Part shown: piece after piece, positions 42,944 through 51,065 of the stretch
How positions within the stretch are numbered: position 1 is the first letter of the stretch
Layout: each line of letters starts with the position of its first letter
Assembly (NCBI RefSeq): GCF_046630315.1
Contig: NZ_LQBD01000011.1
Location: 1 to 64,000, forward strand
Direction: 5' to 3'
Origin: Brucella anthropi_A
Lineage (GTDB): Bacteria; Pseudomonadota; Alphaproteobacteria; Rhizobiales; Rhizobiaceae
DNA length: 64,000 bases
Position numbers and translations under genes: made by a program
The notes under the pieces: generated by a model
The model's database searches: none
Told to the model about the DNA's origin: nothing
Seen by the model: the letters and a program-made list of their open reading frames with translations, nothing else

Positions 42944-44137
42944 ATGACGACAGAAAATACCCGCAAGTTTCGCCCCGCGACCGAACTCGTGCATGCCGGA
43001 TCGCTCCGCTCCGGATTTGCCGAAATGTCGGAAGCAATGTTTCTGACGCAAGGCTTCCTCTATCCGAGTGCCGAAGCTGCCGAAGCGCGTTTCAAGGGCG
43101 AAGATCCGGGTTTCATCTATTCGCGTTACGCCAACCCGACCACCGACATGTTTGAAAAACGCATGTGCGCGCTGGAAGGCGCCGAAGAAGCGCGCGCCAC
43201 CGCATCCGGCATGGCGGCGGTGGCCGCGGCCATACTGTGCCAGGTGCAGGCCGGCGATCACGTGATTTCCGCCCGCGCCGTCTTCGGCTCCTGTCGTTAC
43301 ATCGTCGAGACGCTTCTGCCGAAATATGGCGTCGAGATCTCGATCATCGATGGTTCCGACATCGAAAACTGGAAAGCGGCCGTTCGCCCGAACACCAAGG
43401 TCATGTTCCTTGAAAGCCCGTCCAATCCGACGCTCGAAATCATCGACATCGCTGCCGTCGCGCAGATCGCCAATGAGGCAGGCGCCAAGCTCATCGTCGA
43501 CAATGTTTTCGCCACGCCGCTTTTCCAGAAGCCGCTGGAACTTGGTGCCCACATCGTCGTTTATTCCGCAACCAAACATATCGATGGCCAGGGGCGTTGC
43601 CTTGGTGGCGTTGTGCTGTCCGATCGCGAATGGATCGAAAACACCTTGCAGGATTATTTCCGGCATACCGGTCCGGGCCTCAGCCCTTTCAATGCATGGA
43701 TCATGCTGAAAGGCCTTGAGACATTGGCCGTCCGCGTGCGCCAGCAGACGCTGTCGGCGGCTGCGGTCGCGGACTTCCTTGCAGGCAAGCCGGGCGTCAA
43801 GCGCGTGATCTATCCGGGACGGGCCGACCATCCGCAGGCCGACATTATTGCCAAACAGATGACGGGCGGTTCAACGCTCATTGCTCTGGAACTGGAGGGC
43901 GGCAAGGAGGCTGCGTTCAAGTTCCAGAACGCCTTGCAGGTCTTCAGCATCTCCAACAATCTGGGTGATGCAAAAAGCCTGATCACGCATCCGGCAACCA
44001 CGACGCACAAGAACCTTAGCGACGAGGCGAAAACCGAACTTGGTATCTCGGACGGCCTGCTTCGGATATCGCTCGGCCTTGAGGATACGGACGATCTCGT
44101 GGAGGACGTGGAAGCAGCCCTGAAGGCGGCTCGCTGA
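42944..44137 (+). CDS. metZ: O-succinylhomoserine sulfhydrylase
   Basis: 397 aa, Cys/Met metabolism PLP enzyme family. Joins sulfide and O-succinylhomoserine to give homocysteine. Visible: RYANPTTDMFEKRMCALEGAE, ATASGMAAVAAAILC, VFLESPSNPTLEIID-like segment with the PLP-contacting residues, IVDNVFATPLFQKPLE and SATKHIDGQG with the Schiff-base Lys. ATG 42944 follows the terminator and a weak SD (AGGTTGGA). The SAM-II riboswitch upstream supports a methionine role and argues for metZ rather than a cystathionine enzyme. Confidence 0.93.
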   Translation: MTTENTRKFRPATELVHAGSLRSGFAEMSEAMFLTQGFLYPSAEAAEARFKGEDPGFIYSRYANPTTDMFEKRMCALEGAEEARATASGMAAVAAAILCQVQAGDHVISARAVFGSCRYIVETLLPKYGVEISIIDGSDIENWKAAVRPNTKVMFLESPSNPTLEIIDIAAVAQIANEAGAKLIVDNVFATPLFQKPLELGAHIVVYSATKHIDGQGRCLGGVVLSDREWIENTLQDYFRHTGPGLSPFNAWIMLKGLETLAVRVRQQTLSAAAVADFLAGKPGVKRVIYPGRADHPQADIIAKQMTGGSTLIALELEGGKEAAFKFQNALQVFSISNNLGDAKSLITHPATTTHKNLSDEAKTELGISDGLLRISLGLEDTDDLVEDVEAALKAAR

Positions 44138-44186
44138 ACGCAGGCTCCCCATATTGTGGCTTTTTGGGCCGCAAACAGAGACCTAA

Positions 44187-44223
44187 ACGACGCAATTGCC
44201 GAATATTTCGGCAATTGCGTCGT
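44187..44223. repeat. Perfect 17-bp inverted repeat downstream of metZ
   Basis: ACGACGCAATTGCCGAA (44187-44203), 3-nt loop TAT, then its exact complement (44207-44223). About 50 nt after the metZ stop. No T-run follows (ATTTG), so it is not a classic terminator; it could stabilise the 3' end or bind a protein. Confidence 0.8.
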
Positions 44224-44376
44224 ATTTGCTGCCCATATTGTTGACCTCTCCCGCAACTTTAGCGATAGGAGGGCGAATAGCGGCGTAAAGCGAACCGACG
44301 AACCGTTAAATGGACAAGCATCATTGCGATCCAGATTGCAGGATGACAGGGCCGGTGTGAATGCAGGGCAGTGCGC

Positions 44377-44769
44377 ATGTATAGAGCGGTAACGCGGGGG
44401 ATCGAAGTTTCGGTCGAACCTTTTTATCTGGAAGAGCAATCCGAGCCGGACGAAAACCGTTATGTCTGGGGCTACCGTATAACGATCGCCAATAATTCCG
44501 CAGAAACAGTCCAGCTTCGCTCGCGCTACTGGCAAATCACCGATGCAAACGGACGTGTCGAGGAGGTGCGCGGCGCAGGTGTGGTTGGCGAACAGCCAAC
44601 ACTTGAGCCCGGCGATTCATTTCAATATTCATCGGGTTGTCCGTTGACCACCACGTCGGGGGTCATGGTGGGGCGCTATCAGATGCAGAATACGGGCGGC
44701 GTCATCTTCGAGGTCGATATCCCCGCTTTCTCGCTCGACATTCCAGAACAAAGACGAACCTTGAATTAG
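44377..44769 (+). CDS. apaG: ApaG protein
   Basis: 130 aa, full length for the ApaG/DUF525 family (fibronectin type III-like fold). Motifs: VSVEPFYLEEQSEPDENRYV-type N-terminus, WGYRITIANNSAETVQLRSR, YWQITDANGRVEEVRGAGVV, GEQPTLEPGDSF and SGVMVGRYQM. The cellular role is unclear; in Enterobacteria it is linked to apaH and Co2+ tolerance. ATG 44377 is preferred over GTG 44371 by SD spacing. Lies after metZ and the inverted repeat, probably its own unit. Confidence 0.93.
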   Translation: MYRAVTRGIEVSVEPFYLEEQSEPDENRYVWGYRITIANNSAETVQLRSRYWQITDANGRVEEVRGAGVVGEQPTLEPGDSFQYSSGCPLTTTSGVMVGRYQMQNTGGVIFEVDIPAFSLDIPEQRRTLN

Positions 44770-44967
44770 AAATAACTAACTTTTAATTTTCATCGAAAGA
44801 AAAAATATTTAAGCGATAATGCCAATACTCGCCTGCCTTTATGCAATTAAATATCGCGATGATTTTTCATTGGATTCATATCACCTTCAGATGTATCAAG
44901 ATAATAAATGAGACGAGATCGCACTCGCCCCACATAAACATGCTATATAGTATATAAGGCTCATTAT

Positions 44968-46335
44968 ATGAGCACAACCTTTAGAACTCTCCTGTTCGCT
45001 GCAATTTTCTGCCTTTACTGGATAACGGTTAATCCCTTCATCGACCTTAGAAATCCTGACGTTCTGCTCGCACAGGAAACAGGAAATGCTGTCCAGCAGC
45101 TACTTTCGCTTCTGCTCACGGCGCTAGGCCTTCGCGTGATATGGCGAAACACGCGCCTGACAGCAGTTGTCTTCTTTCCGGCTCTCACTGTATTGCTGAC
45201 CTGGCAGTTGATGACTGTCATTTTCTCCAGCCATCCAGACCTCTCCATCCGGCGCTATATATTCAGCCTGACCGTCTTCATAACCAGCCTTGTTTGGATA
45301 CTGGTACCGGAAGACGAAGAACATTTTATTCATATGATAAAATTCCTGTCTCTTTGTATTCTTGGACTGGCTTATTTCGGCATCCTGTTCCTTCCCGCAG
45401 TTTCCATACACAACCTGTCTGAAGTTCTTGAACTTGTGAATGCAGGATCATGGCGCGGGCATTTCGCCCATAAGAATATCGCCGGTCCGGCAATGGTGGT
45501 TCTTGCCTGCTATGGTATGTATCTCTGGCGTGCCAAAGCGCGGCTTGCGGGTGCTATCATCGTCCCGTTCGCACTGTTCTTCCTTTACAAGACCAACAAT
45601 AAGACCTCGATCGGCCTCGTCATCATCTCATTCAGCATGGCCTATTTGATCAGCAAAACACGCAGCTTCGCACTCAAGGCGTTGCTGGCTTACATTCCCC
45701 TGCTCCTGGTGGCATTCCTGACATTGGGTACCGTATTGTTCCCAAGTGCACGTGAGCTGGTACAGAATTTCTCGTCTGATCCGACGTTCACAGGAAGAGC
45801 CGATATCTGGAAATTTGCGGTTACCCAGCTCGGGAAGCATCCGCTGATGGGCTATGGCTATGAAGCTTTCTGGGCAACATCGAGCTTGGTGAATGGCGGC
45901 TATGACGTCGAGACCTGGGCGGCCAGGGCGGGACACGCTCACAATGCCTACCTCAATGTCGCGATCACGACGGGTATTATCGGCGTTATCCTTTTGATCT
46001 GGTGGATTGTCTGGTGCCCGCTCCGGGATTTCCACAAGGCGCAAAACTCGGGAAACGCCCCCAGCCTGTCGCTCATGTATCTCCAGATATGGATGTTCAT
46101 GATGCTATACGCCAATCTGGAAACCGCTTTCTTTGTCAATCGCGGCCCGGTCTGGTTTTCGCTTCTCACAGCCACAATGGGTCTACGTCTGCATGCCAAA
46201 GCCAGCCAGATCATGTCACCCGATAGAAAAATGGCCCGCCATGCCCAGCGGCGAGCCATTCCCCTGCTTGCAACCCGTCAAGCCTGGAGCACGCCTTCCG
46301 AAAGGGAAAACATTCCGGACAAAGGGCGTCCTTAA
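44968..46335 (+). CDS. O-antigen ligase/polymerase (Wzy_C) family membrane protein, ExoQ-like
   Basis: 455 aa with about 11 transmembrane helices. The Wzy_C/ligase signature is present: WRGHFAHKNIAGPAMVVLA around residue 162-180, then FTGRADIWKFAVTQLGKHPL and HAHNAYLNVAITTGIIGV. Such proteins polymerise or ligate polysaccharide at the periplasmic face. It is a paralogue of the gene at 54249-55541 (same RGHxxHKN, GR/SDIWK, AHNxxL marks) but stands apart from the cluster. The region before it is AT-rich. ATG start has no strong SD. C-terminal 60 residues are basic and cytoplasmic. Confidence 0.82.
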   Translation: MSTTFRTLLFAAIFCLYWITVNPFIDLRNPDVLLAQETGNAVQQLLSLLLTALGLRVIWRNTRLTAVVFFPALTVLLTWQLMTVIFSSHPDLSIRRYIFSLTVFITSLVWILVPEDEEHFIHMIKFLSLCILGLAYFGILFLPAVSIHNLSEVLELVNAGSWRGHFAHKNIAGPAMVVLACYGMYLWRAKARLAGAIIVPFALFFLYKTNNKTSIGLVIISFSMAYLISKTRSFALKALLAYIPLLLVAFLTLGTVLFPSARELVQNFSSDPTFTGRADIWKFAVTQLGKHPLMGYGYEAFWATSSLVNGGYDVETWAARAGHAHNAYLNVAITTGIIGVILLIWWIVWCPLRDFHKAQNSGNAPSLSLMYLQIWMFMMLYANLETAFFVNRGPVWFSLLTATMGLRLHAKASQIMSPDRKMARHAQRRAIPLLATRQAWSTPSERENIPDKGRP

Positions 46336-46382
46336 AAACAAATGGATAGAGCGGTCCCAACGACCCTTTTTCAGGATTCGTC

Positions 46383-47411
46383 CTAAGATTGTTCGGCAAA
46401 CTCCGCCGGATCGAACTCATAGAGCTTGGAGCAGAATTCACAGGTCACGGAAATCTTGCCGTTGTCGACACTGTCCCGGATTTCCTCGGCTGTAAAACCC
46501 GACAGCACACCGGCAATCTTTTCACGCGAGCATGAGCACTCATCCAGCACCTGCACGGCGTCAAACACACGCACGCCGCGTTCATGAAACAGACGATAAA
46601 GCAGCCGTTCCGAACCGACTTGCGGGTCTGTCAGTTCCGAGCTTTCGATCGTGCCGACCAGCGAACGGGCCTCGTCCCACGCATCGTCTTCCGGATGAAT
46701 GGCAGCTTCGGCTTCATCCTCATCGCCGCCCGGCAGATCGGGAATGCGTGCACGCAGTTCGGATTCCGGCAGGAACTGAATAATCAGCCCACCAGCACGC
46801 CACTGTTCAACCGGCTTTCCATCGGTCCCGCGTTCGACAAGCTTGGCGACGCTCAGCTTCAGATCGGTCGGAATCTGTTCCGACTGACGGAAATAGGTCG
46901 TCGCGATTTCTTCCAGGGTCGAGCCATCGAGCGCCACAATGCCTTGATAACGCTGGGTATAGGCTCCCTGATCCACGGTGAATGCGAGCGAGCCCCGTCC
47001 GAGCAGTTCCTCGGGCTTCGTCTTGTGGGCGGCAATCGCATCCTGCAAGCGCTCTTCGTCAAACCGCGCATAGGCACGCACCGAACGCGGCGTGCGGAAA
47101 TCGACCACCAGCATATCCACAGGACCGTCGGACTGCGTCTGGAAGATGAACTTGCCCTCGAATTTCAGCGACGTGCCAAGCAATACGGTCAGCACCGTTG
47201 CTTCCGCCAGCAGGCGGGCAACTTCTTCCGGGTAGTTGTGGCGCTTCAGAATGCCGTCGATGCTCGCGCCAAGCTGAACCGCGCGACCACGCACGTCGAG
47301 CCCTTCCACCTGAAAGGGCACGACGGCGTCATCGCCTGCGAAGCCGAAATCTCCCAGGTTGACCTGAATGTTCTCGACTTCGGTATGCTCGTTGCCGGTC
47401 TTGTCAGCCAA
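46383..47411 (-). CDS. hslO: Redox-regulated chaperone Hsp33
   Basis: 342 aa, a little longer than E. coli Hsp33 (292 aa). N-terminal domain (FQVEGLDVRGRAVQLGASID) and a C-terminal zinc/redox switch CSCSREKI ... CEFCSKLYEF, four cysteines in CxC...CxxC order as required for the oxidative switch. It holds unfolding proteins under oxidative stress. The start is probably TTG 47411, one base after the argF stop with GGGAG upstream; the longer ORF would overlap argF. Third gene of argD-argF-hslO. Confidence 0.88.
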   Translation of the reverse strand: MADKTGNEHTEVENIQVNLGDFGFAGDDAVVPFQVEGLDVRGRAVQLGASIDGILKRHNYPEEVARLLAEATVLTVLLGTSLKFEGKFIFQTQSDGPVDMLVVDFRTPRSVRAYARFDEERLQDAIAAHKTKPEELLGRGSLAFTVDQGAYTQRYQGIVALDGSTLEEIATTYFRQSEQIPTDLKLSVAKLVERGTDGKPVEQWRAGGLIIQFLPESELRARIPDLPGGDEDEAEAAIHPEDDAWDEARSLVGTIESSELTDPQVGSERLLYRLFHERGVRVFDAVQVLDECSCSREKIAGVLSGFTAEEIRDSVDNGKISVTCEFCSKLYEFDPAEFAEQS

Positions 47412-47412
47412 A

Positions 47413-48351
47413 TTATGCTCCCAGATTGCGGCTTTGCAGGCACCAGGCCAGAATGGCTTTCTGGGCATGGAGCCTGTTTTCCGCTTCATCGAATACGACC
47501 GATTGCGGTCCATCGATCACTTCATCCGTCACTTCCTCGCCGCGATGGGCAGGCAGGCAGTGCATGAAAAGCGCCTTCGGATCAGCTTTCGCCATCAGTC
47601 GCGCATTGACCTGATAGGGCATGAAAACGTTGTGGCCGCGGGCATGATCTTCCTGCCCCATCGAAACCCATGTATCGGTCACGATGCAATCCGCACCGCT
47701 TGCCGCCTTATCCGGGTCGATGGTGGACATGATGCCCGCGCCATTGGCTTTCGCCCAATCGACATATTGCGACTTGGGTTCGCTGCCTTCCGGCGTTGCG
47801 ATATTGACGTTGAAATCAAAACGCGCCGCAGCTTCGACCAATGAGTGGAGGACATTGTTGCCATCCCCCATCCAGGCAAAGGTCTTGCCTTTGATCGGGC
47901 CGCGATGTTCCTCATATGTAAGAACGTCGGCCATGATTTGACAAGGGTGCGTGTCGTCAGTCAGCGCGTTGATGACCGGAACAGTCGCATATTCGGCCAG
48001 TTCCAGCATGCGTTCATGCGAGGTGGTGCGGATCATGATCGCATCGACATAGCGCGACAGGACCTTCGCCGTATCGGCAATGGTTTCACTGCGTCCGAGC
48101 TGCATTTCCGAGCCGGTCAGCATGATTGTCTCGCCGCCAAGCTGGCGCATGCCGACATCGAACGATACGCGCGTGCGGGTCGAGGGCTTTTCGAAGATCA
48201 TTGCAAGCACCTTGCCTGCAAAAGGTCTTTCAATCTCGCCAGCCTTCAGGCGCGCCTTGCGCGCCTTGGCATCTTCCATGATTGCACGAAGTTCCGATGC
48301 CGGAACGGCGGAAAGGTCGATAAAGTGTTTGATCCCGTTATCGTTAGCCAT
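47413..48351 (-). CDS. argF: Ornithine carbamoyltransferase
   Basis: 312 aa. Converts ornithine and carbamoyl phosphate to citrulline. Motifs: EKPSTRTRVSFDVGMRQLGG (carbamoyl-phosphate site STRTR), DALTDDTHPCQIMAD-like segment, HCLPAHRGEEV with the ornithine-binding Cys. Four bases separate it from argD upstream and one base from hslO downstream, so the three form a tight operon. Confidence 0.95.
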   Translation of the reverse strand: MANDNGIKHFIDLSAVPASELRAIMEDAKARKARLKAGEIERPFAGKVLAMIFEKPSTRTRVSFDVGMRQLGGETIMLTGSEMQLGRSETIADTAKVLSRYVDAIMIRTTSHERMLELAEYATVPVINALTDDTHPCQIMADVLTYEEHRGPIKGKTFAWMGDGNNVLHSLVEAAARFDFNVNIATPEGSEPKSQYVDWAKANGAGIMSTIDPDKAASGADCIVTDTWVSMGQEDHARGHNVFMPYQVNARLMAKADPKALFMHCLPAHRGEEVTDEVIDGPQSVVFDEAENRLHAQKAILAWCLQSRNLGA

Positions 48352-48355
48352 GATA

Positions 48356-49567
48356 TTACGCCGTCTTGCTGATCGGATTTGCAGTTGCGAGCCGTTCGAC
48401 CGCCGTTTCGATGCGCTTCAAGGCTTCGCGCGCCTCTTCCGGCGTTGTAATCAACGGGGGAAGCAGGCGGACGACATTGTCGCCGGCACCGACGGTCAGG
48501 AAATGTTCGTCGCGAAGCGCCTGGATGAGGCTGGTGTTCGGCACCACGCATTTGATGCCGATCAGCAGGCCGCGTCCGCGGATTTCGGAAACAATGCCGG
48601 GATAGCGATCGACGATGGAGGCAAGGCCCTGCTTCATGACGAGCGCGGTTGCCTGAACATTGTCGAGGAAGCCTTCGGCCAGAACCACATCGAGCACCGC
48701 ATTGCCGACGGCCATGGCCAGCGGATTGCCGCCATAGGTCGTGCCGTGGACGCCAGCCGTCATGCCCTTGGCAGCTTCCGCCGTCGCAAGGCAGACCCCC
48801 ATCGGGAATCCGCCGCCGATGCCCTTGGCGACAGCCATGATGTCCGGCTTGATACCGGCCCATTCATGGGCAAAAAGCTTGCCCGTGCGGCCAACCCCGG
48901 TCTGGACTTCATCCAGGATCAGCAGGAGGCCCTTCTCGTCGCAGAGCCGGCGCAGCATACGCATGAATTCTTCCGGGAAACCACGCAGACCGCCTTCGCC
49001 CTGCACAGGCTCAAGCAGGATCGCCGCCGTCTCGTCGGTGATTGCCGCACGCAATGCCGCTTCATCGCCGAAAGCTACCTGATCGAAACCCTCGACCTTC
49101 GGACCAAAACCTTCGAGATACTTGGCCTGACCGCCTGCGGCGATGGTGGCCAGCGTGCGGCCATGGAAGGCGCCCTCAAAAGTGATGATGCGGAAACGCT
49201 CCGGGTGGCCGCTGACATATTGATAACGGCGCGCGGTCTTGATCGCGCATTCAAGCGCCTCCGCGCCGGAATTGGTGAAAAAGACCTTGTCGGCGAAGGT
49301 GTTGTCGACAAGGCGCTGCCCGAGTTTTTCCTGCGCCGGAATTTCATAGACATTCGACAGATGCCACAGCTTTTCGGCCTGGGCCTTCAATGTCTCCACC
49401 AGATGCGGATGCGAATGGCCAAGCGAATTCACCGCGATACCCGCCGCAAAATCGAGATAACGTTCGCCGTCTTCGGTAATGAGCCAGATGCCCTCACCTC
49501 GCTCGAAGCGCAGAGCCGCACGATTATAGGTGTCGTATAGCGGTTGCACGGTCGTAGCGTCGGTCAT
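48356..49567 (-). CDS. argD: Acetylornithine aminotransferase
   Basis: 403 aa, class III PLP transaminase. Visible: FAAGIAVNSLGHSHPHLVE, FTNSGAEALECAIKTAR, FEGAFHGRTLATI, LILDEVQTGVGRTGKLFAHE (PLP-binding Asp), MAVAKGIGGGFPMG (Schiff-base Lys) and HGTTYGGNPLA. Converts N-acetylglutamate semialdehyde to N-acetylornithine. Start ATG 49567 (MTDATTVQPLY) matches family length; 48 upstream codons of the ORF belong to the leader. A promoter-terminator pair lies 200-270 bp upstream. Confidence 0.94.
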   Translation of the reverse strand: MTDATTVQPLYDTYNRAALRFERGEGIWLITEDGERYLDFAAGIAVNSLGHSHPHLVETLKAQAEKLWHLSNVYEIPAQEKLGQRLVDNTFADKVFFTNSGAEALECAIKTARRYQYVSGHPERFRIITFEGAFHGRTLATIAAGGQAKYLEGFGPKVEGFDQVAFGDEAALRAAITDETAAILLEPVQGEGGLRGFPEEFMRMLRRLCDEKGLLLILDEVQTGVGRTGKLFAHEWAGIKPDIMAVAKGIGGGFPMGVCLATAEAAKGMTAGVHGTTYGGNPLAMAVGNAVLDVVLAEGFLDNVQATALVMKQGLASIVDRYPGIVSEIRGRGLLIGIKCVVPNTSLIQALRDEHFLTVGAGDNVVRLLPPLITTPEEAREALKRIETAVERLATANPISKTA

Positions 49568-49773
49568 AACGTCAGGCCTCCAAAGCCCTTTTCTAGCAGC
49601 CTGCCCGGCAGGCAAGACTGTGTTTCCCACAAACAGTTCCCGGGCGCTCGAACCGGTTCCCACCATTCGAAAATCGCCCGATATTCCATTCCCAACGGCC
49701 ACGAAAAACAATGAAACGTGAGAGGAATGGCCCGGATGGCATCGTGCTCCTCGCCTGAGCCTCCGGCAGAAAT

Positions 49774-49795
49774 AAAAAACCGCCCCCAGGGCGGC
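49774..49795 (-). terminator. Terminator/attenuator in the argD leader
   Basis: Minus-strand hairpin CCGCCC (read from 49794) / GGGCGG (to 49780) with a 3-nt loop, followed by TTTTTT (49779-49774). It is about 210 bp upstream of the argD start and only about 10-15 nt after the predicted transcription start of the promoter at 49811-49839. Confidence 0.75.
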
Positions 49796-49810
49796 AATTT
49801 ATCTCGCGCG

Positions 49811-49839
49811 TATATTGGCGTTCATGGAAAAAATGTCAA
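49811..49839 (-). promoter_or_regulatory. Consensus-like sigma-70 promoter upstream of argD
   Basis: Minus strand TTGACA (49839-49834), 17-nt spacer, AATATA (49816-49811). Near-consensus hexamers with ideal spacing. It points toward argD but fires straight into the hairpin terminator. Confidence 0.6.
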
Positions 49840-50308
49840 TCAAAGCGAGCGCGTTTGACAGTCATCTTTCGGCATGACTTCATGCATTTTCTCCCCCTTG
49901 CGGCATTCTGCGGCCAGAGACGACTTTACGCGGGCTACAGCGCCCTATAGAAAAGACCCTTCCCCGGTGGAGGCTGCCAGACGGCACGTCCGCGCCGCAA
50001 GTTTGCAATGTTCCATCCTGAAACAGTCCGGGTTTCCAGTGCAGGAATAATTGCGTGCAAAATTTTGGCGCGACACCAAAGAAAAACCGTCTTTGGCACC
50101 CAAGTTGGGGAAAACCGTAAAAATGGAATCTGCCTGACAAGGCTATCCCTTGTCATGGAGTCATTCGATATTGTAGTTTCTTTCTAGAGATTAAAGCTAC
50201 ATTTCGTGCGACGGACCTAGTCACCCGGATAGATATGGTGTTTGCGCTTGGAGCAATCCGAGAACACTAGTGGATTCCGGATAACGAAAATGATTGGAGC
50301 CCAGGGCG

Positions 50309-50848
50309 ATGAACTGGACAGACGAACGCGTCGAACTACTGAAGAAACTGTGGGGCGAAGGCTTGAGCGCAAGCCAGATCGCAGCGCAGCTTGGCGGCGT
50401 GAGCCGTAATGCAGTGATCGGCAAAGTGCACCGTTTGAAGCTTTCAGGCCGTGGCAAGACCACGACCGCTGCTCCACGCAGCAAGAAGGTCAATACGGTC
50501 GCCGCAGCGCCACGTCCTGCGGCACAACATGCAACCGGCGTCCATACGACGACCATGCGCACGGCAACAGTCACCAAGACGGTTGGCGCCACCGCGCTTC
50601 AGGTCGATTATGCCGTGGACGTTGTGGCAGAAACCGTGGTCAAGCCAGCCTCCGATGTGGTGGTGCCGATTTCGCGCCGTCTTTCGCTGCTGCAATTGAG
50701 CGAACGCACCTGCAAATGGCCAATCGGCGACCCGCTGAACGAAGACTTTCATTTCTGCGGGCATGAATCCGGTGAATCGAGCCCCTATTGCAGCTATCAT
50801 TCGCGTCTGGCCTTCCAGCCGACGGCCGAGCGCCGCCGGGCCCGTTGA
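50309..50848 (+). CDS. gcrA: Cell-cycle regulator GcrA
   Basis: 179 aa. N-terminal helix-turn-helix MNWTDERVELLKKLWGEGLS and ASQIAAQLGGVSRNAVIGKV is the GcrA signature, binding DNA methylated by CcrM at GANTC and contacting sigma-70. A low-complexity Ala/Thr/Val linker (about 50-125) joins it to the conserved C-terminal domain LLQLSERTCKWPIGDPLNED, FHFCGHE, YCSYHSRLAFQ with Cys/His residues. ATG 50309 is the family start; 50294 adds five residues. GANTC motifs in the upstream region suggest methylation-dependent control. A repeat array starts 3 nt after the stop. Confidence 0.95.
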   Translation: MNWTDERVELLKKLWGEGLSASQIAAQLGGVSRNAVIGKVHRLKLSGRGKTTTAAPRSKKVNTVAAAPRPAAQHATGVHTTTMRTATVTKTVGATALQVDYAVDVVAETVVKPASDVVVPISRRLSLLQLSERTCKWPIGDPLNEDFHFCGHESGESSPYCSYHSRLAFQPTAERRRAR

Positions 50849-50850
50849 TA

Positions 50851-50910
50851 TAAGGGAATAGGTGAGTAAGGGAATAGGTGAGTAAGGGAGTAGGGGAATA
50901 AGGGAATAGG
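50851..50910. repeat. Octamer tandem array downstream of gcrA (left arm)
   Basis: About 7.5 units of an 8-bp motif of the form TARGGGAR/TAGGTGAG: TAAGGGAATAGGTGAG occurs twice in tandem, followed by variants. The right-hand array (51019-51065) carries the reverse-complement motif, so the two form an inverted pair around a 108-bp spacer. Confidence 0.85.
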
Positions 50911-51018
50911 TCTGACGATATCGTCGGCATTCCCTTTTCTATTTCCGCGCTTTTCTCAGGGCACAACCAAAAAGTGGCGGCGTGCGAGGCGCACGGAGAC
51001 TTTTGGAACGGGGCTTCT

Positions 51019-51065
51019 GCCCCTACTCCCCTACTCCCCTATTCCCTTACTCCCCTACTCCCTTC
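51019..51065. repeat. Octamer tandem array at the 3' end of a glycosyltransferase gene (right arm)
   Basis: CCCCTACT/CCCCTATT/CCCTTACT units, the complement of the left array. It encodes the last codons of the minus-strand GT4 gene (EEGSRGVRE) and supplies its TAG stop. Confidence 0.85.

Larger units (their letters stand above)
49568..50308. other. 741-bp divergent region between argD and gcrA
   Basis: No gene is supported; the short ORFs on the minus strand at 49880-50156 lack ribosome-binding sites and family resemblance. It holds the argD leader with a promoter and hairpin (listed separately). GANTC sites, targets of CcrM methylation, occur near gcrA (GAGTC at 50158-50162, GATTC at 50273-50277). 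No known RNA gene recognised. Confidence 0.5.

Noticed and set aside
46353..46373. Possible terminator between the Wzy-like gene and hslO (GGTC/GACC then TTTTT)
   Set aside because: Only a 4-bp stem; too weak to list as a feature.
49880..50156. Two short minus-strand ORFs upstream of argD
   Set aside because: No ribosome-binding site, low-complexity Cys/Phe/Arg-rich translation, no family resemblance.
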